DNA of 64,000 bases from Acinetobacter sp. C26M (GCF_023702675.1 NZ_CP098478.1:3348001-3412000), one strand, 5' to 3'. Shown: positions 1 through 11,488, counted from the first letter of the stretch. The notes: a model not told the origin generated them from the letters alone. Numbers and translations: made by a program.

Positions 1-501
1 ACCCACCAAGTCCTGCTATTTCAGTATCACTATGTCAGTGAAATGCCGATCCTTCAGGATCAAAGCAGTGAAAAAAAAATCGTTAAAGAAATCCATAAAG
101 ATTTGTGGGGCGCATTTATTTTTCAAATGCCAGCCTTGGGTATTGCCGTAAGCAATCAACGTTCTCGTTTTTTTGAACCTTATACCAGTTCATGGCAAAG
201 CAGCGATATTTTGATTAACCAAGAATTGAATATTTTTGGCTTAGATCAACACCGACTCGCAAAAGAAGTGAGTCCTAGTTTGACCTTAAAGTTACATGAT
301 TTTTTTCAACATTTTACAGGTGATTTAATTTATCATCATGAAGAGCAAATCATGTGTTACGTCGGCGAACAAAATCTTTTCCAAACCGCCAGTAAACGTA
401 GTGAAATACAGGATATTCCAGCATTACGTGGACATTTAAGAACCATGACCATGCCGCAATATCAAAAGTTTCAACAGCTCATGCTGAATTTAATTAGCTA
501 G
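1..501 (+). CDS. C-terminal part of a probable DUF3137-type protein (5' end outside window)
   Basis: The reading frame is open from the first base, so the gene starts upstream of the window; the first internal ATG at 43 is not its start. The visible 166 residues contain a stretch around FFEPYTSS...DILINQELNIFGLDQ followed by a short helix and a basic C-terminus. This resembles the end of DUF3137 proteins, which often sit beside lemA. The lemA gene follows after 31 bases, so the two are probably one transcript. Function is unknown. The family assignment is by pattern only. Confidence 0.5.
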   Translation, partial: THQVLLFQYHYVSEMPILQDQSSEKKIVKEIHKDLWGAFIFQMPALGIAVSNQRSRFFEPYTSSWQSSDILINQELNIFGLDQHRLAKEVSPSLTLKLHDFFQHFTGDLIYHHEEQIMCYVGEQNLFQTASKRSEIQDIPALRGHLRTMTMPQYQKFQQLMLNLIS

Positions 502-532
502 TCATCTAGCGATAACAATAAGGGGAATAGCG

Positions 533-1102
533 ATGACAGGTTTACTAATCTTTTTGGGGATTTTTGTGGTACTGATCGTATGGGGCGTTTCTATCCGCAA
601 CAACATCGTACGATATTTTAATGCCACCAAACGTGCATGGTCAGAAGTAGCTAACTTCGAACGTCAGAAAGTAAAGACCTTAGAAGCTCTGGAAGCGACA
701 CTGGATCAATATACCCAGTTTGAAAAATCCACACTGGAAAAAGTCACTGAGTTACGTCAGCAGATTCTTAATCTCAATGTCAATGACACTGATATTTCTC
801 AGTTACAACAGATTGAGAAAATGAGTAAGGAACTGATTCGTAGCTTGAATGTGGTGGTCGAAAATTATCCTGAACTGAAAGCAGATGCGCTGTATAGCAA
901 GATGATGGATGATATTCAGGAACAAAACGAAAATGTCGGTGCGGCAATCACTATCTTTAACCGCAATGTAGAATTATTTAATAACCAAATCGAAGTGTTC
1001 CCAAATAATCTGATCAATACACTGACTTTATCTAAGAAAGCCATTCGCCCGTTTAAGGATAATCTGGCGACTGAAAATTTTGACTATAAGCCGAATTTTT
1101 AG
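533..1102 (+). CDS. lemA: LemA family protein
   Basis: A 189-residue protein with one N-terminal membrane segment (about residues 3-21) followed by a long, charged helical domain with the LemA feature NxxVRYFNATKRAWSEV and a VVENYPELKA motif near residues 103-112. LemA proteins are membrane-anchored with a periplasmic or extracytoplasmic helical bundle of unknown biochemical role, commonly linked to membrane or envelope stress genes. The length is normal. It follows the DUF3137-like gene closely, a pairing seen in other proteobacteria. Confidence 0.85.
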   Translation: MTGLLIFLGIFVVLIVWGVSIRNNIVRYFNATKRAWSEVANFERQKVKTLEALEATLDQYTQFEKSTLEKVTELRQQILNLNVNDTDISQLQQIEKMSKELIRSLNVVVENYPELKADALYSKMMDDIQEQNENVGAAITIFNRNVELFNNQIEVFPNNLINTLTLSKKAIRPFKDNLATENFDYKPNF

Positions 1103-1185
1103 TGCCTTAGCGGCGATCACTGTAGTCTATTTTATAAGCGGAAAATCATTCAGCTTGATGCTTTAGATTTACTATCTTACCTCGT

Positions 1186-1240
1186 AAATCCTCCTCCCTT
1201 GCGCTGCTACAACCGCAGCCCACCTTTTAAAAGGAGGGGG
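1186..1240. repeat. C/G-run inverted repeat, copy 1a
   Basis: A C-rich run near 1189 and the G-rich run at 1233-1239 flank a region that includes the perfect palindrome CCTTTTAAAAGG (1223-1234). It resembles the neighbouring copy 1b and the copies near pdxA and in the atu cluster. Confidence 0.6.
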
Positions 1241-1274
1241 AATTTGAGTTTATCTTCAGAAATATTGCCTTTTA

Positions 1275-1307
1275 TCCCCCTCTTTTTAAAGAGGGGTTAG
1301 GGGAGAT
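1275..1307. repeat. C/G-run inverted repeat, copy 1b
   Basis: Perfect 9-bp arms CCCCTCTTT (1277-1285) and AAAGAGGGG (1288-1296), followed by TTAGGGGAGATT. The same core and tail recur at 20120-20157 and in degenerate form at 35218-35276. It is a small dispersed repeat rather than a classical terminator, since no T-run follows the stem. Confidence 0.75.
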
Positions 1308-1357
1308 TATTATTTTTTGGTTATGGCTACATTTAGTAGTAGAACTACACGCCATAA

Positions 1358-2581
<1,224 letters not shown>

Positions 2582-2689
2582 GCTGAACGATTTGCATCAA
2601 GATTTGCGCCTGATCGCAAGACAAGGTACATTGCAAAACGAATTGGGATTTATTGTTAATTTTTTGCCTTTTAATTTTAGGAAATCGAA

Positions 2690-3019
2690 ATGAGTTTTTT
2701 CATCTCTACTGCTCATGCTGCTCCTGCTGCAGCACAAGGTCCAAGCCTCATGGCAAACATCTTGATGATTGCTGTCTTTATCGCAATCTTCTATTTCTTG
2801 ATCTGGAGACCTCAAGCAAAACGTGCTAAAGAACACCGTTCTTTAATCGAAAGCTTGGGTGTAGGCAGTGAAATCGTGTTTGCTGGTGGTTTAATGGGGA
2901 GAATTACCAAGCTTGAAGGTGACTTTGCAGTAGTTGAACTCACTCGCGGAGTTGAGGTAAAAATCCAACGTGCGAGTGTCATTTCAGTATTACCTGAAGG
3001 CACATTAAATAACCTTTAA
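2690..3019 (+). CDS. yajC: Preprotein translocase accessory subunit YajC
   Basis: A 109-residue single-pass inner-membrane protein associated with SecDF. The N-terminus is short and Ala-rich, then comes a membrane helix (about residues 23-43) ending in IWRPQAKRAKEH, the YajC signature, and a small soluble domain with GGLMGRITKLEGDFAVVEL. It lies between tgt and secD, and a Rho-independent terminator follows directly, so yajC may be partly uncoupled from secDF. Confidence 0.95.
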   Translation: MSFFISTAHAAPAAAQGPSLMANILMIAVFIAIFYFLIWRPQAKRAKEHRSLIESLGVGSEIVFAGGLMGRITKLEGDFAVVELTRGVEVKIQRASVISVLPEGTLNNL

Positions 3020-3029
3020 TCATAAAATA

Positions 3030-3052
3030 GTCGTGCCTCAGCACGACTTTTT
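3030..3052 (+). terminator. Intrinsic terminator or attenuator between yajC and secD
   Basis: Perfect stem GTCGTGC / GCACGAC with loop CTCA followed by TTTTT. It is 10 bases after the yajC stop and 18 bases before the secD start, so secDF expression would depend on read-through or on a promoter not seen here. Confidence 0.8.
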
Positions 3053-3070
3053 CATTTAAGAAGAAAGCGA

Positions 3071-4972
3071 ATGCGTTACCCTGCATGGAAATATTTACTG
3101 ATCCTTGTGGTACTTGTGATCAGTACGTTATATGCACTTCCAAGTCTGTATCCAGATGAACCTGCTGTCCAAATTTCTGGGGCAAAAGCAGGCACCAAAA
3201 TTGATCAGACTATCGTGCAAAAAGCTGAGCAGATTTTAAAAACTGCCAACATTAGCAGTCACGACAATAGCTTTGCCAACAACGCGGCCTTATTACGCTT
3301 AAACTCTTCTGAAGAACAGTTAAAAGCCAAAGAAGTGTTACGCCGTGATTTAGGTGATGACTATGTAGTTGCGCTCAACCTTGCACCGACCACGCCAGAG
3401 TGGCTGCAAAAGATTGGGGCAAAACCGATGAAACTCGGTTTGGACTTACGTGGCGGTGTACACTTCTTGCTCGAAGTCGACATGGATAAAGCAATTAGTC
3501 AGCGCATGGAAACATCTGCGACTGATTTACGTCGTCAATTCCGTGATAACAAAATCAAATTTAACAACCTTGCATTAAACAACAACACCATTACCATTCA
3601 GTTTGCAAGCAATGTAGACCGTGATGCAGCGGCAGATTTTTTACGTCGTAATGGTAATGAGTTTACTCAGCAAGCAGTTGCTACTTCATCTGGTGCAACT
3701 TTAAGACTGAATTATACCGACACTCGTCGTCAAGAAATTCAATCTTATGCAGTCAACCAAAACTTAACTACCTTACGTAACCGTATCAACGAACTCGGTG
3801 TGGCTGAAGCGCTGGTACAAACTCAGGGTAGCAACCGTATTGTAGTTGAATTACCAGGTGTACAAGATACAGCTGAAGCAAAGCGTGTCTTGGGTCGTAC
3901 AGCAAACTTAGAGTTCCGTTTAGTTGCGGATAGCAATGATCAATATATTGACTCATATACAGGAAAATATAATGGTCAGCCACTCCCTCCAGGTACTGAA
4001 GTCTTTGCTTATCAGTCTTTAGACAGTGGTCGTCAATTGCTGTTACAACGTAACCGTATTTTGACAGGTGAACGTGTTCAAAATGCAAGCTCTGGCTTTA
4101 GCCAAGACTCTGGTGGTGCAGAAGTAAACATCACTCTAGATTCTTCGGGCGGTAAGCTCATGGCAGATGCAACGCGTGGTGCTGTAGGCAAACGTATGGC
4201 TGTCTTGTTTATCGAGAATAAACAAAAAATCTCTTATGTTGCTGATCCAAATACAGGCGTTCAAACTGAAGTTCGTACCCCATATACAGAGTCTGTCGTA
4301 ATCAATGCTGCGACGATTCAAGCAGTACTCGGTTCACAGTTCCGTATTACTGGCCTAGATTCACCGCAAGAAGCGGCTGAACTTGCCTTGATGCTTCGTG
4401 CAGGTGCTTTGGCTGCGCCAATGTACTTCGTAGAAGAACGCGTTGTTGGTCCAAGTCTTGGTCAAGAGAACATTGATAAGGGCGTGTTATCAACCCAAAT
4501 CGGTTTCTTACTCGTTGCGATCTGGATGGTGGTGTTCTTCCGTTTATTCGGTTTAATTGCAAACTTTGCCTTGGTGTTCAACCTTGCCATGATCCTAACA
4601 GTCATGTCTTGGATTGGTGCCTCCCTCACCCTACCGGGTATTGCGGGTATCGTCATTACCATTGGTATGGCGGTCGATGCCAACGTATTGATCTGTGAGC
4701 GTATTCGAGAAGAAATGCTCTGGGGTGCCTCGCCCAAACAGGCGATTGTCGCAGGTTATGATCGAGCCTATAACACCATTCTTGACTCCAATTTAACCAC
4801 TTTCATTGTTGCGTTTATCTTATTCGCGATTGGTACTGGTCCGATCAAAGGCTTCGCAGTCACCTTGATGATTGGTATTGTTTGTTCGATGTTTACTGCA
4901 ATTACCGTAACACGTGCAATCGTACAGCTCATTTATGGCAAGCGCCGTAATTTGACCAAGTTGAGTATTTAA
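3071..4972 (+). CDS. secD: Protein translocase subunit SecD
   Basis: An inner-membrane RND-type subunit that, with SecF, uses the proton motive force to pull proteins through SecYEG. The 633 residues show an N-terminal membrane helix, a large periplasmic domain including the LGLDLRGGVHFLLEVD motif (about residue 117), and a C-terminal group of membrane helices with GMAVDANVLICERIREE, typical of the SecD/SecF fold. secF starts 10 bases later. Confidence 0.97.
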   Translation: MRYPAWKYLLILVVLVISTLYALPSLYPDEPAVQISGAKAGTKIDQTIVQKAEQILKTANISSHDNSFANNAALLRLNSSEEQLKAKEVLRRDLGDDYVVALNLAPTTPEWLQKIGAKPMKLGLDLRGGVHFLLEVDMDKAISQRMETSATDLRRQFRDNKIKFNNLALNNNTITIQFASNVDRDAAADFLRRNGNEFTQQAVATSSGATLRLNYTDTRRQEIQSYAVNQNLTTLRNRINELGVAEALVQTQGSNRIVVELPGVQDTAEAKRVLGRTANLEFRLVADSNDQYIDSYTGKYNGQPLPPGTEVFAYQSLDSGRQLLLQRNRILTGERVQNASSGFSQDSGGAEVNITLDSSGGKLMADATRGAVGKRMAVLFIENKQKISYVADPNTGVQTEVRTPYTESVVINAATIQAVLGSQFRITGLDSPQEAAELALMLRAGALAAPMYFVEERVVGPSLGQENIDKGVLSTQIGFLLVAIWMVVFFRLFGLIANFALVFNLAMILTVMSWIGASLTLPGIAGIVITIGMAVDANVLICERIREEMLWGASPKQAIVAGYDRAYNTILDSNLTTFIVAFILFAIGTGPIKGFAVTLMIGIVCSMFTAITVTRAIVQLIYGKRRNLTKLSI

Positions 4973-4982
4973 GGAGATTCAC

Positions 4983-5951
4983 ATGACTGATCTGACTCAA
5001 CAAGACTCAAAACAATACGGTCGCCCAGATGATCTAAAAATCATCCCGTTTATGAAGATTGCCACACCTGCGGCCATCTTCTCGATCCTGATAACCATTG
5101 CCAGTATCTTCTTTATTGTGACTAAAGGTCTAAATCTCGGTTTGGACTTTACTGGCGGTATTTCGGCTGAATTGAACTACAAGCAAGGTGTTCAACCTGC
5201 TCAAGTGGTTCAAGCACTCGATCGTGCAGGCTTTAAAGATGCTGTGGTACAAACATTAGGAAGCAGTACTGACCTTATCGTACGTATGCCAGTACAAGAA
5301 GACCTGAATGTTGAAGACCTGAGCAACAGCATCACGAAAGCAGTTCAATTACCAAATAACACAGTAGAAGTTCACAAAGTGGACTCTGTCGGTGGTGCAG
5401 TGGGTAATGAGCTCTATGTACGTTCTGCAGGTGCCGTTGCACTGGCACTGATCTTAATGTTGATCTACGTCACCGTTCGCTTTGAATTTAAAATGGCAGT
5501 CGGTGCTGTAATGTCATTATTCCATGACATTATCATCATTTTTGGTGCTTTTGCGCTGTTCCAGTGGCCATTCGACTTAACCGTACTTGCGGCTGTGCTT
5601 GCGGTGATTGGTTTCTCACTCAACGATAACATCGTTGTTTCGGACCGTATCCGTGAAAACTTCCGTAAAATTCGTGGTGCAAGTCCTCGTGAAATCGTAG
5701 ACATCGCACTCACAGAAACTTTACGTCGTACCATTCACACTTCGATGACCTTATTACTCGTGGTACTTGCCATGATGTTCTTAGGCGGTGATGGCTTACA
5801 CTGGTTCTCTATGGCAATGTTTGTTGGTATCTTTGTTGGTACTTACTCATCAATCTATATCGGTACAGCATTCGCATTATGGCGTGGTCTGAACCGTCAG
5901 GACTTTATTGTTCAAGTTAAACCTGAATTTGAAGAAGACCAGATTCCTTAA
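4983..5951 (+). CDS. secF: Protein translocase subunit SecF
   Basis: Partner of SecD in the inner membrane, 322 residues, normal length. The first membrane helix precedes the diagnostic LGLDFTGGISAELNY (about residue 51). Later helices contain GFSLNDNIVVSDRIRENFRK. It is followed by a strong bidirectional terminator shared with the convergent phosphopantetheinyl transferase gene. Confidence 0.97.
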   Translation: MTDLTQQDSKQYGRPDDLKIIPFMKIATPAAIFSILITIASIFFIVTKGLNLGLDFTGGISAELNYKQGVQPAQVVQALDRAGFKDAVVQTLGSSTDLIVRMPVQEDLNVEDLSNSITKAVQLPNNTVEVHKVDSVGGAVGNELYVRSAGAVALALILMLIYVTVRFEFKMAVGAVMSLFHDIIIIFGAFALFQWPFDLTVLAAVLAVIGFSLNDNIVVSDRIRENFRKIRGASPREIVDIALTETLRRTIHTSMTLLLVVLAMMFLGGDGLHWFSMAMFVGIFVGTYSSIYIGTAFALWRGLNRQDFIVQVKPEFEEDQIP

Positions 5952-5970
5952 ATCAGTTCTTCTTTAGATT

Positions 5971-6001
5971 AAAAAATGCCAGCAAAATGCTGGCATTTTT
6001 T
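5971..6001. terminator. Bidirectional terminator between secF and the PPTase gene
   Basis: Stem AAAAATGCCAGCA / TGCTGGCATTTTT with a three-base loop. A-run and T-run flanks let it work on both strands, fitting the convergent genes. Confidence 0.85.
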
Positions 6002-6015
6002 ATGTTGGTACAAGA

Positions 6016-6678
6016 TTATTTATACATATGCTGAATAATCTGAATCTGTGGAAACTGAAAACCACGACAAGATTGCTCAGCTCGCCACGCTACGGTCAGC
6101 ACAATATTTTGATTGAGAATAAAATTCTGATAAGCAAAACCTCCAATCAAAGGATGAGAACACATTCCCCCATAATTAGATGGATGGACTTGGGTATTTA
6201 AACTATTTAAATCAAGGCGGATTCCAAGTCCCGAAGCTTTAAGAATAGCCTCTTTAGTGGTCCAAACCCGTAACCAATATTCATTGTCTTGATCTTGGTG
6301 CTGCCAAGTTTGGTATTCCTCAGGATGAAATGCATGTTGTGCCAAGGCATCAAAGCGCACTTTCCGATCGAGTTCTTCGACATCAATCCCAAGATCTTTT
6401 ACCCGCTCACTCATGGCCAAGGCATAATATTGCTGGCTATGGGTATGATTAAAATGTAAGGCATGCGAACTTAAAAAAGGCTTGCCATGTTCATGTTTGG
6501 AAAAACTGAGTTCCTCAGCATTACATTGCAGCCGCTCAGCCAACAGATCATTACGATATTCCTTTATCTGCTGTTTTTTATAATGATTAAAAGCACTTAA
6601 ATCAGCAAAATCAGTTTTACTTTGTTCGAGGAGTTGAGCCAATACCTGAACATGGATTTCAATTTCACGTGTTGACAT
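6016..6678 (-). CDS. 4'-phosphopantetheinyl transferase superfamily protein
   Basis: Transfers phosphopantetheine from CoA to carrier proteins. The 220-residue size fits the Sfp/AcpT group. Motifs are the magnesium-binding GIDVEEL (about residues 113-119) and WTTKEAILKASGLG (about residue 149), both canonical. Such enzymes in Acinetobacter may activate carrier domains of acyl-carrier or siderophore systems. The target cannot be told from this locus, where it stands alone between secF and der. Confidence 0.88.
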   Translation of the reverse strand: MSTREIEIHVQVLAQLLEQSKTDFADLSAFNHYKKQQIKEYRNDLLAERLQCNAEELSFSKHEHGKPFLSSHALHFNHTHSQQYYALAMSERVKDLGIDVEELDRKVRFDALAQHAFHPEEYQTWQHQDQDNEYWLRVWTTKEAILKASGLGIRLDLNSLNTQVHPSNYGGMCSHPLIGGFAYQNFILNQNIVLTVAWRAEQSCRGFQFPQIQIIQHMYK

Positions 6679-6694
6679 TGGCTTTACTCCCTAT

Positions 6695-6724
6695 AAAAAA
6701 GCCCAAAGCAAAGTTTGGGCTTTT
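6695..6724 (-). terminator. Terminator downstream of der
   Basis: On the minus strand, stem GCCCAAA / TTTGGGC followed by a run of six T. It lies 16 bases beyond the der stop. Confidence 0.8.
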
Positions 6725-6739
6725 GGCATCAAGATCAGC

Positions 6740-8149
6740 TTAACGCTTGAATTTCTTTTCAGCTTTCTTAAACTTCTGTACATAACGACGTTTACGTGCT
6801 GCCACGCGTTCATCCACTTGCGACTTACGTCCTTCAAATGGGTTGTCCGATGTTTTAAAATCAACACGAACAGGTGTCCCTTCCAATTTATAAACTTTGC
6901 GGAACACATTCTCAAGATAACGGCGATAGTCCGCAGGTGTTTTATCTACTTTATTACCATGGATTACGATCGTTGGTGGGTTCTGTCCACCCATATGCGC
7001 ATAACGCATTTTAATACGTTTGCCACCAATCATTGGCGGTTGGTGCGCTTCAGTCGCATCATTTAAGATTTGAGTGAGTTTCGCAGGAGACACTTTTAAG
7101 TGTGATGAATCATAAGCACGATGGATAGTTGGGTACATTTCCCCTACGCCTGTGCCATGCAATGCTGAGATTAAATGTACTTTCGCCCAAGGAATAAAAT
7201 CAAAACGACGGTCAACATCCAACTTACATTGCTTGCGATCATACTCGGTCATGTTGTCCCATTTATTGATCGCAATCACCATGGCACGACCAGCCTCAAG
7301 TGCATAACCAATCAAATGTAGATCTTGTTCTACTACACCTTCTCGAGCATCCAGTACCACTACGATGACATGGGCATCTTTAATCGCTTGTAGTGTTTTC
7401 ACAATTGAGAATTTCTCAATCATTTCCTCTACTTTGCCTTTACGACGTACACCAGCTGTATCGATCAAAGTATATTGACGACCATCGCGCTCATAAGGAA
7501 TATAAATCGAGTCACGCGTTGTGCCAGGTTGGTCAAATGCAACTACACGGTCTTCACCCAATAGACGGTTAACCAAAGTTGATTTACCCACGTTAGGACG
7601 ACCAATAATGGCTAAACGTAAACCCGTTGCTTTGTCATGTTCTTCTGGATTTTCATCTTCTGGAACTTCAGCCAACACATCTTCAAGCATCTGCTGTACG
7701 CCACGTCCGTGACTTGCAGCAACCTGTAGTGGCTCACCCATACCAAGCTTATAGAATTCAACTAAAGCAGCTTCGGCATGTACACCGTCTACTTTATTGG
7801 CAACGAGATATACTTTCTTACCTAAAGTACGAAGCTCACGTGCAATTTGCTCATCCGATGCCAACAGACCAGCACGTGCATCCACAACAAAAACAATAAT
7901 GTCTGCTTCATGGATTGCAGTTTTCGACTGCTCTGCCATGTAAGAGTCGATACCACCTTCGTTCTCACCAATACCGCCCGTATCGACAACAATGAACGAT
8001 TTATTTTGATAAACCGCATCGCCGTATTTGCGGTCACGAGTTAAACCAGCGAAGTCAGCAACCAAAGCATCACGACTTTTGGTGATTTGGTTAAATAGCG
8101 TTGATTTTCCGACGTTTGGACGACCAATGAGCGCAATAACGGGTTTCAT
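6740..8149 (-). CDS. der: Ribosome biogenesis GTPase Der (EngA)
   Basis: Tandem-GTPase factor for 50S subunit assembly. The 469-residue protein has two G domains, each with the P-loop GRPNVGKST (about residues 8-16 and 181-189), G3 motifs DTGG and DTAG, and NKVD / NKWD. A C-terminal KH-like domain follows, ending in a basic tail with [11 protein letters not shown]. It is the last gene of the rlmN-to-der block but is separated from bamB by a terminator and 176 bases, so it probably has its own promoter. Confidence 0.97.
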   Translation of the reverse strand: MKPVIALIGRPNVGKSTLFNQITKSRDALVADFAGLTRDRKYGDAVYQNKSFIVVDTGGIGENEGGIDSYMAEQSKTAIHEADIIVFVVDARAGLLASDEQIARELRTLGKKVYLVANKVDGVHAEAALVEFYKLGMGEPLQVAASHGRGVQQMLEDVLAEVPEDENPEEHDKATGLRLAIIGRPNVGKSTLVNRLLGEDRVVAFDQPGTTRDSIYIPYERDGRQYTLIDTAGVRRKGKVEEMIEKFSIVKTLQAIKDAHVIVVVLDAREGVVEQDLHLIGYALEAGRAMVIAINKWDNMTEYDRKQCKLDVDRRFDFIPWAKVHLISALHGTGVGEMYPTIHRAYDSSHLKVSPAKLTQILNDATEAHQPPMIGGKRIKMRYAHMGGQNPPTIVIHGNKVDKTPADYRRYLENVFRKVYKLEGTPVRVDFKTSDNPFEGRKSQVDERVAARKRRYVQKFKKAEKKFKR

Positions 8150-8232
8150 AGATTAACCTTAATTCAGACGAGCCATCGTTGATGACATCGTATCAGAAAC
8201 AGTATGGAAGATTTTGGTGATCAAGTAATCAC

Positions 8233-8270
8233 AATAAAAATTCGGGGTTTTGTTTAGACAAATACCCCGA
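8233..8270 (-). terminator. Terminator downstream of bamB
   Basis: Minus-strand stem TCGGGGT / ACCCCGA (8264-8270 and 8242-8248) followed by AATTTTTATT. It separates bamB from der. Confidence 0.7.
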
Positions 8271-8325
8271 TCATTCTTTTATTAGCAATAGCTAATTGAG
8301 CATTTTACCACAAGCTAAGGCAAAA

Positions 8326-9468
8326 TTAACGATTCTGCCAAATGGTTAATGCACCTTTTCGTGTTGCAACATAAAGCTGATTGTCAATCACACGCAATGA
8401 ACGAACATCACCACTGGTTTTCGCACGGCCAATCAACTTACCCGAAGCAGGATTAATCAAATGGATCACACCATCTAAATCACCCACGACCAGATTTTGC
8501 CCTAACATCACAGGATTACTCAGCTTACGATTTAGCAACTCTTCATTTTGCCAAACCAACTCACCTGTTGCCAAGTTATACGCATTCAACTTACCGTCGG
8601 TAGTCGCAACAAAGACTTTATCTTCAGCAACTTCTGCGCTATTGGTACTGCTCGCATCTTCGCTCCACACCACACGTTGTGTCGCAAGATCAGTTACAGT
8701 CACTTGGCCTTGGAAGCTCGTCGTCACCAGATATTGACCTGAAACAACTGGGTCTCCAACCACATCGACCAAACGTTGAATGTCTGAACGACCTTCACTA
8801 ATTGCAACACGGCGTTGGAAACGTGGCACACCACTGATGATATCCAAAGCATAGATATAGGCATTTGCAGAACCAATCAACACGGTACGCTCATCTAAAC
8901 GAACAGGTGCAGGTTGACCACGCAAACTAAACTGAACATTCGGTAGCTTATACGCCCAAACCTGTTGTCCAGTCACTGCATCATGTGCAAATACAGTACC
9001 ATCATTGGCAATAGTAATCACACGACCAGACTGAATCAATGATGGAGACAAAATTGCACCGGACAATTTCGCAGTCCATTTTTGCTCACCTGTGGCTTGG
9101 TCTAAAGCAAATAGCTGTCCTTTACGATTACCACTCACCACAATCCCTTCACCTGCCTCTACACCAGCGGTAAGTTCTTGTTTGGTAATTTTACTTTTCC
9201 AAAGACGCTCTTTACCTTTGTAAGCAGACACTTGACCATCAGGATCAATAGCAAAAACTACACCATTGTCGGTATCCAACTGCAGGCGTAAAGCCTCAGC
9301 AGCATTGGTCGACGAAACACTTTGTGAAAACACAAGGTTTAAACTTTGTTCTTGCGTGATCTTTGGCAATGGATTTGGTTTTACTTCTTTTACTTTATTG
9401 CTTGAACAACCAACGAGTAAAGCTGAAGCAATTGCAATTGCCAAAGGTAGTTTTAGTTTATTCTGCAT
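8326..9468 (-). CDS. bamB: Outer membrane assembly lipoprotein BamB
   Basis: An eight-bladed beta-propeller lipoprotein of the BAM complex that supports outer-membrane protein folding. The 380-residue protein has a signal peptide with lipobox LVGC (Cys21) and repeated PQQ-like blade motifs such as GVVFAIDPDGQVSAYKG and GKLNAYNLATGELVWQ. Its ATG overlaps the yfgM stop codon (TAATG), showing translational coupling. Confidence 0.95.
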   Translation of the reverse strand: MQNKLKLPLAIAIASALLVGCSSNKVKEVKPNPLPKITQEQSLNLVFSQSVSSTNAAEALRLQLDTDNGVVFAIDPDGQVSAYKGKERLWKSKITKQELTAGVEAGEGIVVSGNRKGQLFALDQATGEQKWTAKLSGAILSPSLIQSGRVITIANDGTVFAHDAVTGQQVWAYKLPNVQFSLRGQPAPVRLDERTVLIGSANAYIYALDIISGVPRFQRRVAISEGRSDIQRLVDVVGDPVVSGQYLVTTSFQGQVTVTDLATQRVVWSEDASSTNSAEVAEDKVFVATTDGKLNAYNLATGELVWQNEELLNRKLSNPVMLGQNLVVGDLDGVIHLINPASGKLIGRAKTSGDVRSLRVIDNQLYVATRKGALTIWQNR

Positions 9469-10166
9469 TAAGACTCATCCACTTTGGTATCTAAGATCGG
9501 GCGCTCAAACTCAGGATCATCTACTAAAACGCCAACACTTTCGAGTTTAATTTGTAAAAGCTGACGCTCTTGTTTACGCTCGAGCAAATTATCCCATGCA
9601 CTTTGATACGCTTTACGAGCAGATTCATTGTCTTTTTTCGCAACAAAAATATCGCCACGAAGTTCATCAGCAGTCGCCTTGAACGCAGGATCTGTCACGC
9701 TAGTTAAGGTTTTTAAAGCTTCATCGTATTTGCTTTGCGCCAATTGCGCATCTGCTAAACGTAATTTAACAATTTGAACCAAACCCGCATCTTTAACTTT
9801 TGAAGTTTCAACTTTCTTCAACGCTTTTTCAGCAGCAGCATAATCTTGCTTGTCATACGCAAGTTTCGCCATGATAAATTGTGTTTGAATTGCTTGCGCA
9901 GAATCCGCATCATCTTTCACAATCTTATCTGCTGTTTCAGATAAGCTGGCAAAGGCATTTGGTTGACCTGATGCAGCTTTTGCCTCATCCATCAACTTTT
10001 GCACCTTCGCAGTTTGGTTCTGGGCTTCAGCAAGATTTTTCTTTTGCCAGTATTCCCATCCGAAAAAGGCAATCAAGGCAATGAGAATTCCGCTAATCAT
10101 TGCAGAACCATATTTTTTGGCAAACGACTTTAACTGGTCGAGTTGTTCATCATCACTTAAACTCAT
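9468..10166 (-). CDS. yfgM: YfgM-type tetratricopeptide protein, SecYEG-associated
   Basis: A 232-residue inner-membrane protein with a cytoplasmic N-tail, one membrane helix (about residues 20-39, GSAMISGILIALIAFFGW) and a periplasmic TPR-like domain rich in Ala, Lys and Gln. In E. coli YfgM with PpiD attaches to the Sec translocon and hands substrates to periplasmic chaperones. The neighbourhood hisS-yfgM-bamB is conserved and supports the assignment. Confidence 0.92.
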   Translation of the reverse strand: MSLSDDEQLDQLKSFAKKYGSAMISGILIALIAFFGWEYWQKKNLAEAQNQTAKVQKLMDEAKAASGQPNAFASLSETADKIVKDDADSAQAIQTQFIMAKLAYDKQDYAAAEKALKKVETSKVKDAGLVQIVKLRLADAQLAQSKYDEALKTLTSVTDPAFKATADELRGDIFVAKKDNESARKAYQSAWDNLLERKQERQLLQIKLESVGVLVDDPEFERPILDTKVDES

Positions 10167-10195
10167 GTGATTGTCCTTTTCCTAAATTGTGCAAT

Positions 10196-11488
10196 TTATT
10201 GTTTAAATTTTTCGATAAAAAATGGCGTCAGTTCAGTTAAAGCCACTTGTGCCTGTTCAGCCGTTGCAAGTTCCTTCACCAGTAACTGCTGAGATTCCCA
10301 CTCACGCTCACCCAAGATGACTGCATAGATCGCACCTGATTGATCCGCCTTTTTCATTTGGCTTTTCATGCTACCTTGAGATCCAGTCTTTAAGCGGATT
10401 GAACTGTTCGCAGCTTCCAACTGGTCACGGATTTGTTCAGCCAATACCAAAGCTTTAGCTTGATACGCAGGTTCAGCCAATAAAAACACTTCACAATCAC
10501 GTACGTCTTTGGCTTGCGCAACTTGCTCAACCAATAACAACAAGCGCTCCATACCCATGGCAAAACCAACCGCTGGTACAGACTGATCCGCTTTCCCTTT
10601 AAGCTGTCCAACCAGACCATCGTAGCGACCACCCGCACAAACAGTACCTTGCGAACCCAACATGGTTGTGGTCCATTCAAATACAGTCTTATTGTAGTAA
10701 TCCAAACCACGAACGAGCTTTTGGTTAATCACAAACTCAACACCAGCATCAGTTAAATATTGCTGTAATTGTTGAAAGTGATTGATTGAATCTTCTTTTA
10801 AGAAATCATGTAGCTTCGGTGCATTTTCCAAAATCTTTTGCGTTGATTCAATTTTAGAATCCAATATACGCAATGGATTCGTCGTTAAACGACGTTGCGA
10901 ATCTTCATCCAAAGCATCTTTATGCTGGTTTAAAAATTCAACCAAGGCTGCACGATATTCTGCACGTTCATCACTTTCACCTAAAGTATTTAACTCTAAG
11001 CGCACATTCGCTGCCACACCCATACGTTTCCATAAACGTGCGGTCATTAAAATGATTTCTGCGTCAATATCAGGTGTTGCTACACCAAAGGTTTCCACAC
11101 CAAATTGATGGAATTGGCGATAACGACCTTTTTGTGGTTTTTCATAGCGGAACATTGGTCCGAGATACCATACACGCGGTGTTGCACCACGTAGTAAGTT
11201 ATGCTCTAACATCGCACGTACACAACCCGCCGTTCCTTCAGGACGTAAAGTTAGTGATTCTGGCGGATTACCCTTGTCGAAAAAGGTATACATTTCTTTT
11301 TCAACAATATCAGTCGCATCGCCAATGGCACGCTTAAATAAACCAGTTTGCTCAACGATTGGCAAACGGATTTGTTGATAACCATAAGCATCCATCAAAG
11401 ATGCAAGTTGTTGTTCCAGACTTCTCCAAGCCGCAGTTTGCGTTGGAAGGGTGTCATTAAAACCTTTGATAGCGACAATTGAACTCAT
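10196..11488 (-). CDS. hisS: Histidine--tRNA ligase
   Basis: A class II aminoacyl-tRNA synthetase that charges tRNA-His. The 430 residues contain motif 2 ([13 protein letters not shown]...[26 protein letters not shown]), the histidine-specific [15 protein letters not shown] and [12 protein letters not shown], and motif 3 ([13 protein letters not shown]). A C-terminal anticodon-binding domain follows. Its ATG overlaps the ispG stop by four bases (ATGA). Confidence 0.98.
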   Translation of the reverse strand: MSSIVAIKGFNDTLPTQTAAWRSLEQQLASLMDAYGYQQIRLPIVEQTGLFKRAIGDATDIVEKEMYTFFDKGNPPESLTLRPEGTAGCVRAMLEHNLLRGATPRVWYLGPMFRYEKPQKGRYRQFHQFGVETFGVATPDIDAEIILMTARLWKRMGVAANVRLELNTLGESDERAEYRAALVEFLNQHKDALDEDSQRRLTTNPLRILDSKIESTQKILENAPKLHDFLKEDSINHFQQLQQYLTDAGVEFVINQKLVRGLDYYNKTVFEWTTTMLGSQGTVCAGGRYDGLVGQLKGKADQSVPAVGFAMGMERLLLLVEQVAQAKDVRDCEVFLLAEPAYQAKALVLAEQIRDQLEAANSSIRLKTGSQGSMKSQMKKADQSGAIYAVILGEREWESQQLLVKELATAEQAQVALTELTPFFIEKFKQ

